Position numbers and translations under genes: made by a program. Shown here in pieces: positions 1 through 10,389 of a stretch of DNA of 64,000 nt; position 1 is the stretch's first letter; each line of letters begins with the position of its first letter. This DNA is from Perkinsus marinus ATCC 50983 (lineage: Eukaryota > Perkinsozoa > Perkinsida > Perkinsidae). The notes under the pieces were generated by a model. The model saw nothing but the letters and a program-made list of their open reading frames with translations. It was not told the DNA's origin and made no database searches. Location of the stretch: NCBI RefSeq assembly GCF_000006405.1, contig NW_003209596.1, positions 67,755 through 131,754 of the forward strand. Reading direction: 5' to 3'.

Positions 1-176
1 CCCTTGGCCAAAGCAAATGGAGATAGGGTAAGGCTAATCTTCGTGTCTTAGTTCAATCTCGGAAATGGGAAGAGCCTGTGAAGAATCAGGAGACTGGCGT
101 AGCGGATGACGCTTCAAATGAGTCCTCGGAAGGTACAGTACCGAACCGATCATATCTTGCATTATAACTTCATTCA

Positions 177-575
177 GTGCCGGATATTGGCGTACAGGCC
201 GGACCAACTGAAGCGACGAAAGACGAACTCAATAGTGGAGCCAGATGGACTCCGGAGACAAGACCGATTCCTGATGATGAACGAGAGCCGGCCACGGCGA
301 CTATACCAACAACGACGACAAGACCAACAACAGCTACGACAAGAACAACAACAGCTACGACGACGATGAGAACGACCACTACGACAACAACTACTACGAC
401 AAGAACAACAACAACAACAACTACGACGACGATGAGAACGACCACTACGACAAGACCAACAAAAAGAGTGTCAACCACGACATCGCTGGTCAAACCTTCA
501 ACCACTACCGTGGAAGTTATTGGTAGCCTACCTGGGGTAGATATTCGATCATTTATGTCATTCGGACAACCATAA
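177..575 (+). CDS. Thr-rich low-complexity exon, partial gene
   Basis: An open frame of about 130 codons. It begins with a charged stretch (residues 1-40), then about 60 residues made almost only of Thr with Arg, Ala and Met, then a short unique tail ending in a stop at 573-575. The DNA is an imperfect array of ACN triplets, so the opposite strand is also open (a Val-rich frame); that reverse frame is a composition shadow. The Thr-rich stretch resembles the stalks of the two mucin-like proteins at 40-45 kb but no Cys-rich module is seen here. The start is unclear: earlier exons may lie left of the window or in 1-176. I cannot assign a function; an O-glycosylated extracellular stalk is one possibility. 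Confidence 0.35.
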   Translation: MPDIGVQAGPTEATKDELNSGARWTPETRPIPDDEREPATATIPTTTTRPTTATTRTTTATTTMRTTTTTTTTTTRTTTTTTTTTMRTTTTTRPTKRVSTTTSLVKPSTTTVEVIGSLPGVDIRSFMSFGQP

Positions 576-717
576 TTCATCATTCTACTCCTCCGTGCTT
601 GTAGCGCCATGCTGTTCTTATAGTGGAGTTGTCTCTTTCGGTTGATGCTCTTTTTGATCTCTTAGGGGACCATAGTACTAGTACGGACACTTCGAAGACC
701 ATCACAGGAGGACAGTC

Positions 718-1300
718 TTGGCGAGACTCGGTAACCTGCTGCGTCTATGGTATCCCTCACGACTGGACGATGTCCCTCAGATTGTATCAGTTGATTCAAA
801 TCTTTGTGGTATTTATCACCCCGGTGAGCCTGGGCTCTCCCTTGGACTGTTCGCTCCAGTCGACGATCAGTGGTCGATGGGGCTCAAGTGTAAGGACATC
901 AACACTCAACAGTTGAAGTAAACAGGTCTAAGGTCGGAGGTGGGATACGGGTTAACCTCTCAGGACCCACTTTGTCAAGCTTGGCCGCGGACTGAGGGGA
1001 GATTGCAAGGAGTATCTCAGCTCGACCCCAAGTGTCGGTGATCTCCCGGGCTTACAGGGCATTGAAGAGCTCTGCAATTCTCTCGATGCGCTCCTTCGGG
1101 AATACAAACTCGAACAACCTCCCAGGCCGCTGGAGGAAGGTAGCGCTATTACAATGCGTCTCATGGGAGTTAACGAATACTTCACAGCATTCAATCTCAA
1201 GCCGTCGGTGTTCAAGAACTCCGAAACCAGCAGTCACAGCAACAGCAGGGCAGGTCGTCCAGGTGGAATTCCCCACAGTAGGTCACCCGCCGTAATGAGG
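718..1300 (+). CDS. unrecognised exons (two good open segments)
   Basis: Two stretches look like real protein. The first (about 718-918) reads through WYPSRLDDVPQIVSVDSN and a CGIYHPGEPG motif. The second (about 970-1300, opening after an AG at 968-969) reads FVKLGRGLRGDCKEYLSS, an amphipathic GIEELCNSLDALLREYKL helix, then a Ser/Asn/Arg-rich tail. They could be consecutive exons of one + strand gene. No family was recognised and no confident initiator ATG is visible. Exon borders are inferred from candidate acceptors only. Confidence 0.3.
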
Positions 1301-1358
1301 CCTCTCCGTTGGAATTCACTCCCATTTCTCTGAGCGGGAGAGTCTTCGATCGCATCAT

Positions 1359-2801
1359 GTGGCCCGAAATTACTTCGCTCCTAACCCTTTAGACACCGAT
1401 ATGACTACGTCCGAGACTGATGAATCTGACGCAAGGAGGCGCGACTCAGCTACACACAGTTCCAGCACTGGAGAACGAGAATCCAATCCAATTCCCAGCG
1501 CCAGTCTGAACAGTATTGATAACCATCAAAATATCACATATACTGAGCCGACTGTATTTGGAGATCAGCTCATAAAGCTGAACAGAGTCTCGAGAATCGA
1601 ACCTGTAAGAAACGTCAAGTTTCTGCCACTCCTTGCACGAGCTATGTCGCCTTTCTCAGAAAGGAGATAACTCCAGGATTCTCATCACGGCGGATGATAA
1701 ACGAGTTATCGAAAGTGTTTTGCATCCCCGGGAAGCCTTCCAGAGGCAACTAGCCGAAGTACGGTAGGCGTTAGTTCGAATGGCACTACTTGAGCGATGT
1801 GTGGTATTTTATGAATTCCTTTTCTCAGAGGTCGAGTGGGCGTCCCCTGGCTTGTCCATCCGGTATCTTGAGTATGCTTTTGTTGACTGCGCTTTATGCT
1901 GTTTAACGCATCGTTTTCCAGGCCGCTTTCGGCTAGAACATATACATGTGCATGCACTGTGTCATTTTAGATCGGGCTGAGCTGAGTTGTGAATGGACCA
2001 CTTCCTTGCCGGATGCTCCCTCTGCTACAGGCCCCTTTTTCTTTTCAAGCCTTCGCGCAATGCAGACCCTAAGCAGATGCTTATCCATGGCTCTTCTCAT
2101 CGGGCAGACCGGGTGAGGCTATCCGTCCGGCTCGTCCATATCAGTCTCTGATACCTCAGATCCTTCTGGCTCCCAGAGTTCAAGCGTGGACTTACCACTC
2201 CTTGGAAGCAAGCTGTGAGTCTAATGAGTCTCGCGGTAATCTCAAATGCCATGCTTCGTAGATACCAGAGGACCATTCTGGTTCGCATGTCAAATGCGGA
2301 ATCTCCATCTCTCGCATCAGTCCTCCTGCCATAATCATCACGAAGATAGGGGAAGGACACTGGGAGTTATCTGGACCCTGTCAGCAGCAGCTGAAGCGAC
2401 TGATGAACAAGGGTGGCCCTCAGAAACAGACAAACAATCGTCGTATGCAAATAATGAGTGCTCGTGATGCCACTTGCCGGGAAGTTCTGGAGAGTTTTCC
2501 TATTCCGGATACCGCAAGTGCAGAGGAAGCTGTCGAGATTGTATGCGGGAATGGCAGCAAACCTCCATCCATGATCAACCCAAAATTCGACTACCACCAC
2601 AGTTTGAGGAGAAAGATTGGTTCTGCCGTCAACAACCCCAAGCACAATGTCGAGAGTGAACCCACTTCGAGTTACCGACAAGGCATGCTCCACAAGATGA
2701 GGAAAACTGGTTCCAGTGAATGGGAGAACTCAGTGAGTTTGGAGGCTGTCGCGTGGTCTGATCTAAGGCGACCTCGCCGGTGTCTTATCGCATCCGGTTA
2801 A
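1359..2801 (+). CDS. unrecognised multi-exon gene
   Basis: Several + strand segments have coding character. 1359-1670 is hydrophilic, Ser/Thr/Asp-rich. A short exon at about 1679-1752 sits between a CAG acceptor and a GTACGG donor (key string TADDKRVIESVLHPREAFQ). Around 2155-2330 there is a stretch with the string LMSLAVISNAMLRRYQRT. At about 2330-2801 a long frame contains ITKIGEGHWELSGPCQQQLK and later VLESFPIPDTASAEEAVEI. I could not connect these into a certain reading frame or recognise a family. It may be one gene of four or more exons or two genes. No stop-free frame longer than about 150 codons exists, as expected of short exons. Confidence 0.28.
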
Positions 2802-3080
2802 CAGTGTGAGGAAATATGCACATGGTCAACCACATGTGTTGGTGACGATATGAGAGTTTCGAGGGAATTTTGGGAAATTCGTATTGGTTTCTGTACACGC
2901 CTACCAGAACTCGTATGTGAACTTCTATGATTAGTAAGGAAACTCCTAAACTCAGCTGTGGAAAGCAAACATGTATTTCAACACGGCCGATGAAGATCGA
3001 ACGGTGTGAACACTTTCACGTGAACCACGCCCATTGAATCCAGCATCCCTTCGTTTGACCTACACTGTTGTTTATGGTAG

Positions 3081-4837
3081 GTCGTATCGCTTGCTCCTAA
3101 CCTTTGTGGTTTGTCTGACGGCAAGGCTTCGGAGCTCGCAGCTGCGATCTACCGCCTCCCGACTGGTGGGTGGACTTTTGCCTTCCGATGTGGAGCTTCC
3201 CATAACGAGACCGCCAGGTTGGTGTCCAATTGTGAACTATCCGCTATAAGTATGTACGGGCTTTCAGAGTTTACTACTTCTCTGCTCCGGACAACAGTAA
3301 TGTAGAGTGCGTTACTATGTTGAGGAGACAGAGTGGAGAGTTTCCTGTTGCGAAGATGACTTCTCTAATGTGCGCCAGAAGGCACCAGATTCCACCTAGG
3401 TTCGTCTTGGAGGAACCCCCAACCCCGCTCGTGAATGGTGAAGATCACAAGCTGATCATAGTAACAATTGATTCGTCTTCCTTAGCAATGTCTACCGATA
3501 AGTCTGAGAAATCCGGCGACGAGGCCCAAGCAGCAGCTGATGAAAGCGAACAAGAGCCAACGACTGAAGAGGAGCTTGGAGAGAAGAGCGAAAATAATTC
3601 TACCACAGTGGACATGGAATCGAACGGATCCGGCTGGAGCAACTCGGAGGACTCGGTGGGATATAGAATCGTGGTCATTAGTCTCGAAATCGATTATCGT
3701 TGTAGATCGTATCCTTCGCCCCCAATCTCTGCGGGCTGTCGGATGGCAAGTCCTCGCGACCTGTCGTCGCCATATACCACTCTCCTGAAGGCTCTTGGGT
3801 TGTGGCATTCCGTTGTGATGATGCACAAGGAAAGTCCGAGTGAGTCCCCCCAAAAGGAACCTCTGGGTTGTCATTTACAGTTGCCTCTAGGATCGTCTAC
3901 TTTTCCAGCCCAACTGATGACGACCGGGCATGCACCGAGATGGTCAGAGAAGGCAGCATGGGGCTTTCAGTTCCCCAAACAATATCTCGTATGTGCGCAG
4001 CAAGAGAGCAAATACCAAAGGGACTAATATTAGAGCACGCCCCAGCGGCTCTCGAAGAAGGTACTTCCACTGTATGATATCGAAGACTATTTGAGCATTT
4101 TTAGTGATGTCACCGCAAGAGACCGGAGCTTCGACTGTCAATAAGGAAAGTAGCACAGAGGAGGAAAGCGAAGGAGAAGGTATCCTAGGATAAACCGTAC
4201 GGCCACAGAAATACGATTCGCTTACCTAGATGCAACCAACGACGCAGATGATGGGACAGCTCCTATCACTACTTCAGCTCCTGATGCTACCACCGAAATT
4301 TTACCAAGTGCTTCCAGCATGGAGCCGGAGACGAGGATGCCGATACGCTATGCGCAAGATAACACCAACACCAGAACACAAGAGCCGACACGACAGAACA
4401 GCGGCGCCCGACCGCAAGAGCCATCTCAGCAGCCAACTCCTATTTCTACGAGCACACGGAAACAGAGTACTCCTGAACCGACTACCAAGGCGGTTCCCGT
4501 TAAACCACACACTCCTCCGCATGCAGGCGAGGGGCAGGTGGATATGACAGCGGAGGATGAAGTGGAAGTCTCGGATCCCAAGGTATGTTCACGTTATAGC
4601 ACTGGATGTGGGTTTAGAACTCGGATTGGATGCTCCTCTTTTCTGTCAGGTTGCTGCTCTCCCTCCCACTAAAGAGGCCGATGCGAGCCAGGCAACTCCG
4701 GCAACTTCAACCAAGGTACGACGCCTTGTAGGAATGAAGTTCTCAACTGACCCGTTTCTTAGAACTCGGCAACGGCAATCTCCGCTACCACTGTAGCATC
4801 ACTGGTTACGTTGGTGACAGCATTGCTTTCCCTATAA
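3081..4837 (+). CDS. probable GPI-anchored surface protein with a duplicated module
   Basis: A module of roughly 100-110 residues occurs twice. Copy 1 (about 3100-3420) has LSDGKASELAAAIYRLPTGG, WTFAFRCG, YYFSAPDNSNVECVTMLRRQ and SLMCARRHQIPPRFVLEEPP. Copy 2 (about 3735-4050) has LSDGKSSRPVVAIYHSPEGS, WVVAFRCDD, VYFSSPTDDDRACTEMV and SRMCAAREQIPKGLILEHAP. An acidic linker (DESEQEPTTEEELGEKSEN) separates them. A Thr/Pro/Gln-rich stalk follows (4230-4570). Introns at about 4581-4650 and 4715-4761 lead to the last exon, which ends in NSATAISATTVASLVTLVTA and a few more hydrophobic residues before the stop at 4835-4837. Stalk plus hydrophobic C-terminal tail is the usual shape of a GPI-anchor signal. 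The first exon with a signal peptide was not found; coordinates start at the first clear exon. The module family is not one I know. Confidence 0.5.
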
Positions 4838-5873
4838 TTCTGATCAAGTGTCAGAGACTCGCTCACGAAACAAATACACTCGTCGCATTAGATTGAGTAT
4901 CCATAACATGTTCGCGCTCACGTTGTGATGCAGATAGAAGTCACTCGGCTTTGTTGTGTTAAGAATGTTGTCAATGGGGATTTGCTATGCTCAATTAAGT
5001 TTCCTGAGAGCTCATTGACATCCGCAGGGTCTCTTGTGCTTAACGATAGAATCGAACAGACTCAGTTAACTTCACACCATAAGAATCGAGAGTTGCCCAG
5101 AGACTTTATGAGGTGCTGAAACACCCATATCATGGGATGCCTAAGGTCGAAACCAGAGTCTGGTTATTTAACTTGCGTTCTCGAGACGGGCCGGAGGGTG
5201 TTAAAAGTCGCTACTAGTTCTCCGTCAAAATGAGTACTATCGGACGATATCGCCGGAGACACAAAGTACGAGCTTCATGAGCCGATCACCCGGGACTCTG
5301 AAATTATCCTGCTGACCTCATGGTGATGACTATCGCCTCCAGAACATCCATGATAATGGAGTTAGTGAGGTTGTCGGTTAAGATCAGCCACCTAAATAAG
5401 ATGGAAGTGCAAGGAATAGGTGACCTACGTATTCCTTGCACCTCTATCTCGATCGTTGTTTGGAGCTGCTTGATTTGATGGAACTCCAAATCACTGAAGG
5501 ACTCTCTCTTGAGCTAGGTTAGTCGTTCGCAATTCTCCCAAGAGCTCACTCGTCCTGCCACTGGATGACGCTTCCATGAAGGGCTCTACCTGCGACTGCT
5601 GACAGGCTACCCATGATGCACAGTGCCAATGAGGGCCATGATGTGCCCTAGCGCATCGACCGGAAGAGTGGAGAGTGACAGTGATGACAGCACAGCCACC
5701 GTGGCTAAGTAGCGAAAATTCGGTCGCTGGAAAGGCCTTAACGGATTGAGCCTCTGAGGCACTTCCAGTAATCTGGGAGCAGCGGCAACGACTCCAAAAG
5801 ACCGTATGATAGTCTTTCACCGAGCCAACCCAACTTAAACGAAAGTGTAGCAACATGCTTTAGAAACACAGAA
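4838..5873. other. no gene recognised; one strong inverted repeat
   Basis: Only short frames are open, none with recognisable protein character. The one structured element is the inverted repeat at 5407-5441. The stretch lies between the ends of two convergent genes and probably holds their 3' untranslated regions. Confidence 0.4.
5407..5441. repeat. perfect 12-bp inverted repeat with a nested palindrome
   Basis: GTGCAAGGAATA (5407-5418) is the exact reverse complement of TATTCCTTGCAC (5430-5441). The 11-nt spacer belongs to a smaller palindrome, TAGGTGACCTA. It lies 430 bp beyond the stop of the methyltransferase gene, so a 3'-end processing hairpin or a protein-binding palindrome are possible; neither is proven. 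Confidence 0.6.
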
Positions 5874-7560
5874 TCACTGCAATGTGTAATACGTATTGAT
5901 GTTTCCCCCACGGCCATCTTCCATAGAGATCTTCACATCTATATCTCGCCGATTAGGTGAGGCCTGGCAGAAGGCTATACGCCCTCTGATGGTCCTACCA
6001 GGTAGCAGCACTGCTGGAGCTTCTGGAGGCCGATCCGAGTCTTCAACATTGTTGAATGCAAATGTTGGTAACTGAAACCAAGCAAGTGTATCACTATTAG
6101 TGCACATATTAGAGTGTCTTTACCCGTAATATGGTCTGTTGCCAACAAGTCCACGGGGCCTCAGGGCCAGTGGAGTACTCAACGGGAACAAAGGCATGAT
6201 CGAACTTCACATCAAACCATACTGCTAGTGCATCGACGCGGTGTTCATGCTCAAACGCGTCTCTATCCCACCACTGGCACAGAAACGATGAAATCAAGGG
6301 CGGCATTGATCCTGGTATCCCCTACTACATGAACATCTCGCATATCTACATCTCGCTCATCTACTCGGGGTGAGATCTCAAACTCTCCACAGAGTAGCTC
6401 TGGCCACGTTGCGAGGTCTGCAGGAGCTGTCAGCAAATCCACAGTAAAAAGCTCTGCTGAAGTTGATGTCAATCGACTTTTCTGCCACGCATCTAAGAAT
6501 CGGCGTAGATGCAACTCGGCGGTTTGTGCTTTGCAGTTCGTACCTCCATTTTCATCATCCCTATCGCAACCGATGTGTGAAGCTGAGCATACGAGAGGAG
6601 TTCCCAGAGTGAGCCGTAGACAAGGACTGGTCAGAGAGAGACATCAGTAGTGCAAGCATATAGAGCTAACTCTTACTCTGAGAAATCGAATCCACCAATA
6701 TCTTGCCAGAACTCCTTCCACATAGTATACTCTTGCGGAGCTGCTACAGCGCAAAGGTGCATGGTAAACCTGGCAGTGGGAGCGACCCTTCAAGCCGCAG
6801 TGGGTATTGACCAATACATCCACCAACGGCGCATAGTAATTCCGAAGCATCCCCGAGTCACATTCCCCACTACCGATTAGGGAACATTTTGCCGCCAGGT
6901 TTCAAAAACCGCTCACGAGCCACAATAACGTCTCGGATACGAGACTCGTGCAGCAACAAGTAGCTCATAGGCTCCGACACAATGATGTCAACCTGACACC
7001 CAGCTTGTGAATAGCACTGCAGTTGAAGATGCTACCTCGGTAATACCATACGGTAAGGTAAACCCAGGGTCCTTAACGTCACCTCTGACGTTGGTGATAT
7101 TATCATAATCATTCAACCGAGCGATCTCGGGGACGTAGCGACCTGTCTTGAGAAGAACACATGCAACAGGACATCCATTCCGGACCATTGACGGACCAAT
7201 GCATGGACTTACTTGATTTCTCTCTTGTGCTAAAACCATCTTAGCTCCGGCTTCGGCCGCCACATATGGCGCCGAGCCTAAACCGCATCCGACCACTAGG
7301 ACGATGCGGTCGGCGAAAAGGTCCTTATTGGCGAGTATAGCTCTACGATAAGCTTCTTGATGAACTTCATCGTTGAGGAGCTCCTGGAGTCGACCAGTGC
7401 ATCTCCTTTACCATCATCAGTGGTAACCTACTTCATAACTCTCTTTCTGGTTGTGCGAGTCGAAATAGGAATCTCCGCTAGACATGTGATCCGTGGACCC
7501 GAGGTCGAAGTCCGCGAAGAAGCGCTCGACAGCTTCAGATGACGACGCCTTATTCTCCAT
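5874..7560 (-). CDS. protein arginine N-methyltransferase (PRMT family)
   Basis: Transfers methyl groups from S-adenosylmethionine to arginine in proteins. The exons give the PRMT order. The N-terminus has SGDSYFDSHNQKESYEV (PRMTs have a YFDSY-type motif), then LQELLNDEVHQEAYRRAILA and motif I, VLVVGCGLGSAPYVAAEAGA, at about 7230-7310. Next come DVKDPGFTLPYG, and the double-E loop VDIIVSEPMSYLLLHESRIR with LKPGGKMFP (6880-7010). The C-terminal barrel has LAVWFDVKFDHAF, STGPEAP and TCWQQTIL (about 6130-6260), and the last exon ends TYYTLQ at 5874. Four or more short introns interrupt it. SEPM in the double-E loop resembles the CARM1/PRMT4 branch. Two departures: the Asp usual in motif I (VLDVG) is Val, and the THW loop reads TCW. 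Start chosen at MENKASSSEAVERFF (7560); an in-frame upstream start at 7692 would add a hydrophobic stretch not typical of PRMTs. Confidence 0.85.
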
Positions 7561-8620
7561 GGAACATGCTGAAGGTTCGACGCTTCTAACTCGCCGGTTA
7601 CGACTAGTAACGCAACCTAGCGCTATGGCAGAGAGGAAAGCACCACGCGAAAATGGGATAGCGACAACGCACAATACTTGCAACAGTAACAATGACTTCG
7701 CTTACGCTCCGGGACGATTTCGCCCGACACTTCCAGAAGGAGAGCACTGTAGACGGTGATGAAATGCCTTACGCTAATACTACGACAGACAACTACTGCT
7801 GTTACTGACACTACAAGCGCTAGGGAAACACAATTGTTCATAACACCAACTTGGCGCTCATCGTCAACAGGGGATATCGTCCTCGAGTCACCAACCGGGC
7901 AGTACGAGGCTTTGGCAGCCCCATACATGTTGAGTAAAGCGCTACTGTCAACTCGATGGACGTATCACCAAAATCGGTGGGGTCAGAATCAAGGACAGTT
8001 ATAAAACATAGCGAAGAGAAGCGGACTGAACCACTCGTAACTTCTAAGACTCGATTCCGAATACATCTACAAGGGTTAGAGATAGACACATCACTATAGT
8101 AAAAACTATCAGCATTATGATGATAGAAAAGAAGGCCTTGCCTCTTTACGATGATGATGATGATATATAGAACAGTTCGCACCAGTTTTAAGCATTTGCG
8201 GGGGAATCAGAAACTCCTCGCCGCTGCTTTGTGAAGTTATATTGGCCGACCCAAAAATGAGCACGGCATGATGATGAGTGAGTGAAATTTAAAAGCACAG
8301 ATAGAGGAGAACTTCAGAGAGATCACAATCACCTCGGGTCGTCAACCACGCCAAGGGGGAGAGCCAGAAAGCACTCGTTACCGAGGTTTGTTGCTAGTTG
8401 GCTTCAATAGCCCCATGGCGGGGATAGATGTCGTGAGGTGAACTGGTGATAGAGAAACTCCGTGTCAACGACACAGGGCGTAAGGTGCTATTACTCTAGT
8501 TTGGTAATGATGATGATACAAATCAGCAAGAGAAGAAAAGGTATGAGATAGAAACAGAATCATTCAGAGTATATTACGACCAAGGAAACGGCATTCAGCG
8601 TGGCCTCGGCTTTCACAGGC
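7561..8620. other. divergence/3' region, no gene recognised
   Basis: Frames of 80-115 codons are open on both strands (for example 7756-8004 + and 7838-8182 -) but they overlap one another and show no recognisable motif. The stretch holds the upstream region of the methyltransferase gene and the 3' flank of the RRM gene. A last exon of the RRM gene could lie here. Confidence 0.3.
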
Positions 8621-10099
8621 TTAGTCGCTGCTGTTATTCTTCGGCGACCCGTCACCAGGAGTACTAACCTTCGAATCTCGTTTATCGCTAGGTCGTACGA
8701 AGGGTCGAACCTCGATAGGCCAGCCCTTGATCGTATGGACACCTCCGTATGCGAGGACCTTCTGCACATCTTCAGGGCGTTGCATGACCACAAAGCCCAT
8801 CGAACTCGGGCGAACACCACGAACTTGACCGCTCGGGCCTGGCTTCGGCTTGGCCCTCATCGGGAGGAGAACAACATCCTTCACCCTACCGAACTGGCTG
8901 AAGTACTGCCTTAAGGCATGCTGTGACTTGAAGCCCAACTTGTGCACCTTCCGAACGGTGAAAACCCTTTTCTCATCCTCTGCATTAAAGACTTGCAACG
9001 CCTCCAACAGATTCATCCGTGGCGGCTCGCCGGCATCAGTCGCCTTTGATGACTCCGGCAGCGAGCTGCTAGCATCCCACGTCTGGGCATGACTCCTCAG
9101 CGAGTTCTGGTGGGTCACCGGGCCCCTGGGAGTCTTCACTTGCCAGCCATAGAGAGGCGACGAACTGCCAAGACGACCACTGCTATTCATCGACATCGAG
9201 AATCGAGAATCGGTATCGTGAGTCGGAGCATCCGAAAGCCAACCCGCTGACAAAGCCTCGTCGTAAGAAGTGATTTCAACCTCGCCTCCACTGACCACTT
9301 TAACACCGTGGGGGAAGAATGAAGTGCTACCAGGACCACCGGCCATGACAACGATAGCTTCGTCTCTGTCCTCAATCTCTATGACCTCCTGTACTCTACC
9401 AAATACTGAGAAGTATGCAGCCAATGTTTGAGCCGGACCGAAACCGAGACTCCCTATGTGGCGTACAACCAGCACATCCTCCTTATTCTCGAATTCCATG
9501 GCCAAAATAGCATCATCCACGGTGGCCTTACGGCACATGGGTAATGATTGTTGAGACTCGACTGCCGTCATCGCTCGATTACGATTATGATGGCTCGCAT
9601 TACTCCCGAGATAGATCTGCGAGAGGTCCAGACTATTGCCGCTATCATAACCATCGTCAACAGCAGCTTCCAGCGCGGCTGCGGCTTCTGGGTTCATCAT
9701 AGTCAAAGACAACACCTTCAACTTCAACGTCTCATTCTCCAGCTCCAAGAGCCGCCGCTTCTGCCGCTCTTCGTTGAGCTCAATATGAGCCTGTGAAACA
9801 TCATTCGAGAGAGCAGCTATCCGTTCCTCCAGATCGTCCGTGTCACCACAACACTCGAGAGACTGAACTCCGCTGACCACAGACTCGCTACCAACCGTAG
9901 GATCGAACGACGGGTAACCGCCAAATTTCACCCTCCGACTGAGCGTACTGTCACCGCTCGAGGCTGAGGTCGTAGAGGCCGGACCACGGCCAGGGGGACT
10001 GATCGACTCTGAGGAAAGTTGGGCATCTGTGCCGTGCCAAGAAGAACAGCCAACAGGGGGTTGAGTTGTTGGTGATAAGTGTTGTTCGGGACTTGGCAT
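8621..10099 (-). CDS. protein with two RRM-like RNA-binding domains
   Basis: One long exon, open from 10222. I prefer the Met at 10099 (MPSPEQHLSP), because the upstream part comes from a short repeat (LANLANLAF). After a Ser/Pro-rich start there is a coiled-coil helix (DLEERIAALSNDVSQAHIEL and ELENETLKLKVLSL). The first RRM-like fold follows (VLVVRHIGSLGFGPAQTLAA, YFSVFGRVQEVIEI, then AIVVMAGG). After a linker comes the second (VFTVRKVHKLGFKSQHALRQ, YFSQFGRVKDVVLLPM, SSMGFVVMQ, KGWPIEVRPF). In both, the beta-1 strand, the YFS.FGRV loop and the beta-4 strand fit RRMs, but the usual RNP1 aromatic pattern is weak. Probably a cytoplasmic or nuclear RNA-binding protein; the target is unknown. The tail is Lys/Ser-rich, and a small downstream exon cannot be excluded. 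Confidence 0.75.
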   Translation of the reverse strand: MPSPEQHLSPTTQPPVGCSSWHGTDAQLSSESISPPGRGPASTTSASSGDSTLSRRVKFGGYPSFDPTVGSESVVSGVQSLECCGDTDDLEERIAALSNDVSQAHIELNEERQKRRLLELENETLKLKVLSLTMMNPEAAAALEAAVDDGYDSGNSLDLSQIYLGSNASHHNRNRAMTAVESQQSLPMCRKATVDDAILAMEFENKEDVLVVRHIGSLGFGPAQTLAAYFSVFGRVQEVIEIEDRDEAIVVMAGGPGSTSFFPHGVKVVSGGEVEITSYDEALSAGWLSDAPTHDTDSRFSMSMNSSGRLGSSSPLYGWQVKTPRGPVTHQNSLRSHAQTWDASSSLPESSKATDAGEPPRMNLLEALQVFNAEDEKRVFTVRKVHKLGFKSQHALRQYFSQFGRVKDVVLLPMRAKPKPGPSGQVRGVRPSSMGFVVMQRPEDVQKVLAYGGVHTIKGWPIEVRPFVRPSDKRDSKVSTPGDGSPKNNSSD

Positions 10100-10389
10100 T
10101 TGATTCTTATTCACAAATATTAACTCGCGATTACAAAACATCAATTCGGAATTCTTGAAGCACTGCGTGTCCGTGAAGAATAGGCGTTGAGGAAATGCAA
10201 GATTTGCAAGATTTGCGAGCAACAGTTGGTAGACTCCATCATAAACTCAACAGTATTGTATTGGATATGAGTGCATGGTAATATCCGGGTTACCGCAGCA
10301 ACAGTAGTAGGTGTCATTCAAATGAGACATCATCAGTCGCTGGCAATACCAGTGTCATGAATGATACTAATCATCATCAAAGTACTCCT

